The notes under the pieces were generated by a model that was not told where the DNA came from, did not search any database, and saw nothing but the letters and a program-made list of their open reading frames with translations. From NCBI GenBank assembly GCA_037576195.1, contig CM075102.1, positions 44,884,745 to 44,948,744 of the forward strand: a stretch of DNA of 64,000 nt. Direction: 5' to 3'. The number at the start of each line of letters is the position of its first letter. The first letter of the stretch is position 1. The translations under genes and the position numbers were made by a program. Below are positions 59,839 through 64,000 of the stretch, one piece after another. This DNA is from Phytoseiulus persimilis. Taxonomy: Eukaryota; Arthropoda; Arachnida; Mesostigmata; Phytoseiidae.

Positions 59839-62026
59839 ATTACCTCCCGTAATTTATATCGAGTACTGAGACGGAAGTAGGATTCGAGTCGGTTCAGCAC
59901 CCCCTTGACCGAAGAGCTGATTCAAATCCAGACGAATCCCGTTCAGTTTTTCCCTTCTTTTTTTTTTCAATTTTGCTCTCCTCGCCTCCAGTTCTCTAAT
60001 TCTGCATTAGTGGCGACGTCGTATCTTGTTTTTATTTCTGATATGACGTCGATCATGGCGTCGTATCATTTGCACTCCGAAGCAGGCACGGTTCCGATCG
60101 CATTGTGAATCTTGAACAGCCAGGCCTGTCGCGGTGCGCACAGGAGGAGATGAACATTTGTGTTGCGACTTGTGAGTTCGAACGTTGGCCCGTGAATCGT
60201 TTTAGCATTCAGATACCTCTCACTACCAGTTGAGTAGTGGGTAACGTCGTCGGAGCGTAGCAGGCTTCCTTGATTACTTGAATATGCGAGCGGGCGAGCA
60301 CACACGCATGCTCGCGAGTAACTGGATACGTCTTGGCACTGTTTCTGCCTCTGCGTTTCCTTAGACCTTCTGGAGGTCCTGGTCGTCGGCAGGGGGTTCG
60401 CGCAAGAAAATGGACGCGGGTCGAGGTCGGTCAGATGCGGGCGTCATGGCGCGGTACGGAGGAGTCACGGAGTGAGTGTTTCAGTCATCGTGAGGAAAAG
60501 ATCTACAACGAACGACGGATTTTCAAAAGTATGGCGGCAAACTCAAGCAGGCAGTTCGTCAACTGCCAGGACTTCAAGTTCATGTCCTCAGCTGCAAAAC
60601 GGGCGTGGAGAGCGGGATATGGCCGAATATCTGCCAGGATCCCGGCTCACGGGCAGGGTAGACTGCATGACGCACAGTCCGCGGAATATCAGTGAGTTCA
60701 AAAGTGGTGAAAATTAGCCTTGTTGCCAGATGGTTCACAGCTCGGACACTTGCAATTGGAAACAGCGACAGTCGATATCGGAAGGACTAATGTTTTATCA
60801 TCATCAGAGAGACGTTGTGTCTCCGTGAATTCCCAATGAGTATATTTTTCCTAAGTTATTCATCGTCCTAAAGCGAACTCTAAATATTCCCTCGATGAGG
60901 AAATACTAGATATGACTGAAGTATCAGACAAACAACAACAAACAAACCAACTCTCTGTACCGATAATGTGTATTAAAATAATGTAAAGTGTATAGGAATC
61001 TGACGACGGACCTCTCTCGACAACAGCAATGAGCGTCCGAGGGTCCTCACTGGTGTTCTCGCAGTTTACGAACTTTGCTCGGAATCGGAAACGGTCCTAT
61101 TCAGGTTTCCACGTGAACAACGGCGCCAAAACGTCCTCAGATTCGCATTGTTGCTTGTCAGTTAGACGTTCGACTGTAAAAAGCTAAAAAAGCAAAAACA
61201 GTGATGAAAATAACGCTGACACCGAAAGAAAACCGCTGCCTCCACCACGGCAAAAGCGGTGGCTACGGAGAGCTCTCGGAACGATGACTTTTTATAACCG
61301 AACTAGATTTGACAAACGATGCGAGGCAAAGCTGAACCGGTCATATCTTGCTCAGCTGATGCGCGGTCTCTGATTTGGCCCTCTAGTCCCGGTTCGGACA
61401 TCCAACTGCCCACGTCCGTGCCGACGATATTTCGACGCTCTGACACTTCAGTTCGAGTATCGACCGAAGTCGCAAAGCTCAGGTGTCCGACGACTCGTTT
61501 CTCACGAATACTGTACTCACTGGCTCAGTAGTTGATTATGAAGGAAGACATATAATAACATATCAAGGTTCGCATGTTCTCAGCCAGCTTTCACTCAGAG
61601 ACCGAGCAATCCGTTGGCAAGCGTAGCTTTCGGGAAAGTTGCCCCATCGATCATGCTACTCCCTACCCTTTGAATCTGAACTCAGAGGTTCCGCAATGTT
61701 CACCATCCTCCAAAACGCTGGAGGATCTCCAAATCGTGGATGATTTGAATTCTTTCGCATTGTTTCTCCGGCTACTTAAAAATCGGATAGTTTTTCGCTC
61801 GGCTAGAATCGCTTCACAGCGATAACGCGTTCTGTTCTTTACGCTTTTAGTCTCGAAATCCTGTTTTTCTTTTTTTCTTTGAAAACCTCTCCGAGATCGC
61901 CCCCAGCTTTCTCGATCCGATCCCCTGTTCTCTGCTCGTGTGAAACGAGGAAATCATCGAGCCCTACACAATACACCAGAGCGAATGTTGATATTCAGAC
62001 ATCACACCGTTGTTCGTTGTATTTAA

Positions 62027-62293
62027 TATTTATTTCGAGACAGACAGAGAGAAAGAGAGAGAGAAACTAACCGAATGAGAGGTTACTGAGTTGATGCCAC
62101 CACCATTTAAGGCTAAGATATGTTCTTCGAATCACCGCTACCATCCTGTCCTGAACGAGAAATTCTGTTCCTCTCAATGATGCCCGAGAGAACGCTCCTC
62201 GCCGCTGACAGCTCTTCCGACGACTCCTCTGACTGGGATGTTTCAAATGTATTTATTGCTAATGATATCGGAAGACTCGAAAATGCTATTTAT
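62027..62293 (+). promoter_or_regulatory. Cluster of three AU-rich (UAUUUAU) heptamers
   Basis: Exact TATTTAT occurs at 62027-62033, 62250-62256 and 62287-62293. This is the core site bound by TIS11-family fingers. I expect about one such heptamer per 16 kb by chance in balanced DNA, so three in 267 bases is notable. They act only if the long TIS11 3' UTR is transcribed. Confidence 0.4.
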
Positions 62294-62367
62294 CGTCGAG
62301 CCGTTAATACCCGCGACCCGGCGGGCGCAAGATCTGTTGCGGTGTTCTCCACCGTTACTGCTACGGT

Positions 62368-62628
62368 TTACCTTGATATGCTGCTCTCATGCTCCAAGCT
62401 CAGTTGTTCAAACCTTGTTTTTCCTGCCAGTGTCCCCATGAAAGCTAGCCGAGAGACCACGGCAATGATGATAATGAGAATTCCATGCCGAGCCAAAGAC
62501 ACGCAAGTCATCCACGAGCTGTGGATTTTTGAGATCTTGTCATCGCGATGTGCCCTTCCATCTTCGGATACAAGGGGACTTCGCTCAATTTCATGGAACA
62601 TCTCGACTGTTGCGTTCTCTCTCGCCAT
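62368..62628 (-). CDS. Candidate single-pass membrane protein, antisense to the TIS11 3' flank
   Basis: The ATG-initiated minus-strand frame encodes 86 residues: a charged N-terminal part (MARENATVEMFHEIERSP...), one strongly hydrophobic segment (HGILIIIIAVVSRLAFMGTL, about residues 49-68), then a polar tail. This suggests a small single-pass membrane protein. The TAA stop overlaps a good splice donor (TCAAG|GTAAAC), so the frame may instead continue into another exon. A minus-strand AATAAA at 62252-62257 lies about 110 bases past the stop. The start context is weak (C at -3), and a 184-codon plus-strand frame (62120-62674) covers the same DNA. It is unrecognised and may be chance. Confidence 0.3.
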   Translation of the reverse strand: MARENATVEMFHEIERSPLVSEDGRAHRDDKISKIHSSWMTCVSLARHGILIIIIAVVSRLAFMGTLAGKTRFEQLSLEHESSISR

Positions 62629-63687
62629 CCGTTGCCTGGTTTATTGTACCTCATCCCATGAGTACCGCATTTAATGATGAGAAGTTGACTCTCTTCTCTA
62701 CAGTTCGTATATCACTTCTCCACATACCGCTTAGCAATTTTCTATGATTTGACGAACCATTGACGAATCTGAAACAGCCGAATATTGAAGACTCAATTCC
62801 AAGAATCTTTAGTTTCCTCCATCCCCTTTCAATTGTGGAATTGCCGCTATTCATCCAAGTTGAGGTTCGAGACGCAAACTTTTGAAGTCGGCAGTCGAAT
62901 GCTCCAACGGTTGCTTCTGGTTAGTTTTCATGGGGCTCGCCTACCACGATCAGTTCGTTCGTCAGTCAGCTAGTCAACGAACCGTGTAATCGATATTCTT
63001 TCTCTGTATTGAAATACGCGGAGGAACTCAAAAACCCCAAAAAAACTCAAGGGCTACCAACATGTTACAGTTTGATTTCGAAACGGAGCTTTGAGCGTGA
63101 TGAAAAAAATAAGCGTCAACTACAACCTTCATGGGTATTGCAATGAACGTGACGAATTGCCTAGCAGACTTTGCGCCAGCCGCGGCTTCGATGTGTTTCG
63201 GTGAATGTGCTGGCCGAGTCGCGGAAGATTTACATATATAAATTCATCTCCATATGAATATAAAATATACACGGATTTAGTAAATCCGAAGGAAGGCAGA
63301 CGAGACTTCGATGTGAAGAGACCTATGAACTGATGCGAGGAAATACTATACACATTGTTGATGTTATTATATTGTAAAATATTGGAAGACCCACACCGAG
63401 CCGGGTATTCTGGTCGACAGCGACGTTTTGAGTAATATTTTAAAATGAATGAAACAAATATAAACTATTGTATTTTCGAAAGAGAGAGAAAGAGAACATA
63501 ATTATTCTATCGAAGCCGACGATCCAGGCGATGGAGGTGGACGACGGATCCACAACGGCGGTATAGGCACCATGTAATATTCAGAGGATACCCTATGATT
63601 GTCGCTAGCGAGAGAGAGAGAAAGTTAGGAAGAACGAAACGAGGAAGAAAGAGCTGCAAAGCAAACGAGTAAGAAGAACTCCTTCTG

Positions 63688-63693
63688 AATAAA
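63688..63693 (+). terminator. Polyadenylation signal AATAAA
   Basis: The canonical hexamer is followed within 10-40 bases by TTCTGTTGAGTTT and TTTGTGTTTTC, which resemble a GU/U-rich downstream element. It is the best poly(A) signal seen downstream of TIS11 on the plus strand. Confidence 0.4.
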
Positions 63694-64000
63694 GCTTCTG
63701 TTGAGTTTATATAAAAACGAATCCATTTGTGTTTTCATTAGATGCTGGAATCACCATCTCCAAGGTCACAACCATTAGCAATGAGAGCAGTACTCAATTG
63801 CACCAGAAATGCCGTCATGTATAGAGGGCTCCACAGAATATAGTATACGCAGCGGGTCGAATCAACAAAAAATCCGAGCGAGTCGCGCAGGATGCTAGAG
63901 GCTGTTTTCGCACGTTGACTCGACTCCTCTCATTCGAGATCCGCGCAGTCAGGAGGTCAACGAGTCGAAGATTGCCATCGACTTCCAGCAACAGCTGTGC
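63694..64000. other. Right edge, no feature seen
   Basis: I see no coding frame of note or RNA gene in the last 300 bases. Confidence 0.4.

Larger units (their letters stand above)
59842..63693 (+). other. Putative TIS11 3' UTR, two possible ends
   Basis: Downstream of the stop the sequence becomes A/T-richer, with few good frames. ATTAAA at 60972-60977 could end a short UTR of about 1.1 kb. AATAAA at 63688-63693, followed by T/GT-rich sequence, could end a long one of about 3.9 kb. The long form would carry the AU-rich cluster at 62027-62293. GA-rich microsatellites (GAGAGA) lie near 62043-62066, 63480-63495 and 63611-63622. Confidence 0.35.

Noticed and set aside
1-64000. CRISPR array, operons, phage or plasmid features
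   Set aside because: There are no regularly spaced direct repeats, no prokaryotic gene organisation and no ribosome-binding-site pattern; the window is eukaryotic.

Overview
The window reads as nuclear DNA of an arthropod, most plausibly a chelicerate such as a parasitiform mite. The signs are roughly balanced base composition with no obvious CpG depletion, little repeat content, spliced genes, an interstitial run of the arthropod telomere unit TTAGG, and one unmistakable metazoan gene, the CCCH zinc-finger mRNA-decay factor TIS11/ZFP36. The taxon is an inference from composition and this one gene; no bacterial, viral or organellar features are visible.

Layout. At 0-2.4 kb there is a probable last exon of a plus-strand gene that enters from outside the window, a small TATA-driven gene for a secreted glycine-rich protein (1416-1703), and the phase-compatible last two exons of a convergent minus-strand gene. 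A good candidate minus-strand terminal exon lies at 4.0-4.4 kb. From 4.4 to 54 kb I recognise no conserved protein domain. There are scattered candidate exons, a possible secreted peptide precursor (21357-21659), a candidate minus-strand gene at 32.3-34.6 kb, and a small foldback-like repeat at 34.68-35.14 kb with telomere-like repeats in its core. There are also several long poly-G/poly-C runs and two stretches of cryptic simple sequence. These middle calls are weak, because in DNA of this composition many chance reading frames look protein-like.

The right end is dominated by TIS11 (58564-59838). Its complete tandem zinc-finger domain and C-terminal CNOT1-binding motif are preceded by a well-spaced TATA/initiator pair, a short non-coding first exon and a 158-bp intron. 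It is followed by up to 3.9 kb of possible 3' UTR holding a cluster of three AU-rich heptamers of the kind this protein family binds. If that UTR is real, the protein could repress its own mRNA. An antisense membrane-protein ORF over the same stretch is a competing reading.

Only TIS11, the foldback repeat and, less strongly, the 1416-1703 gene should be taken as firm.
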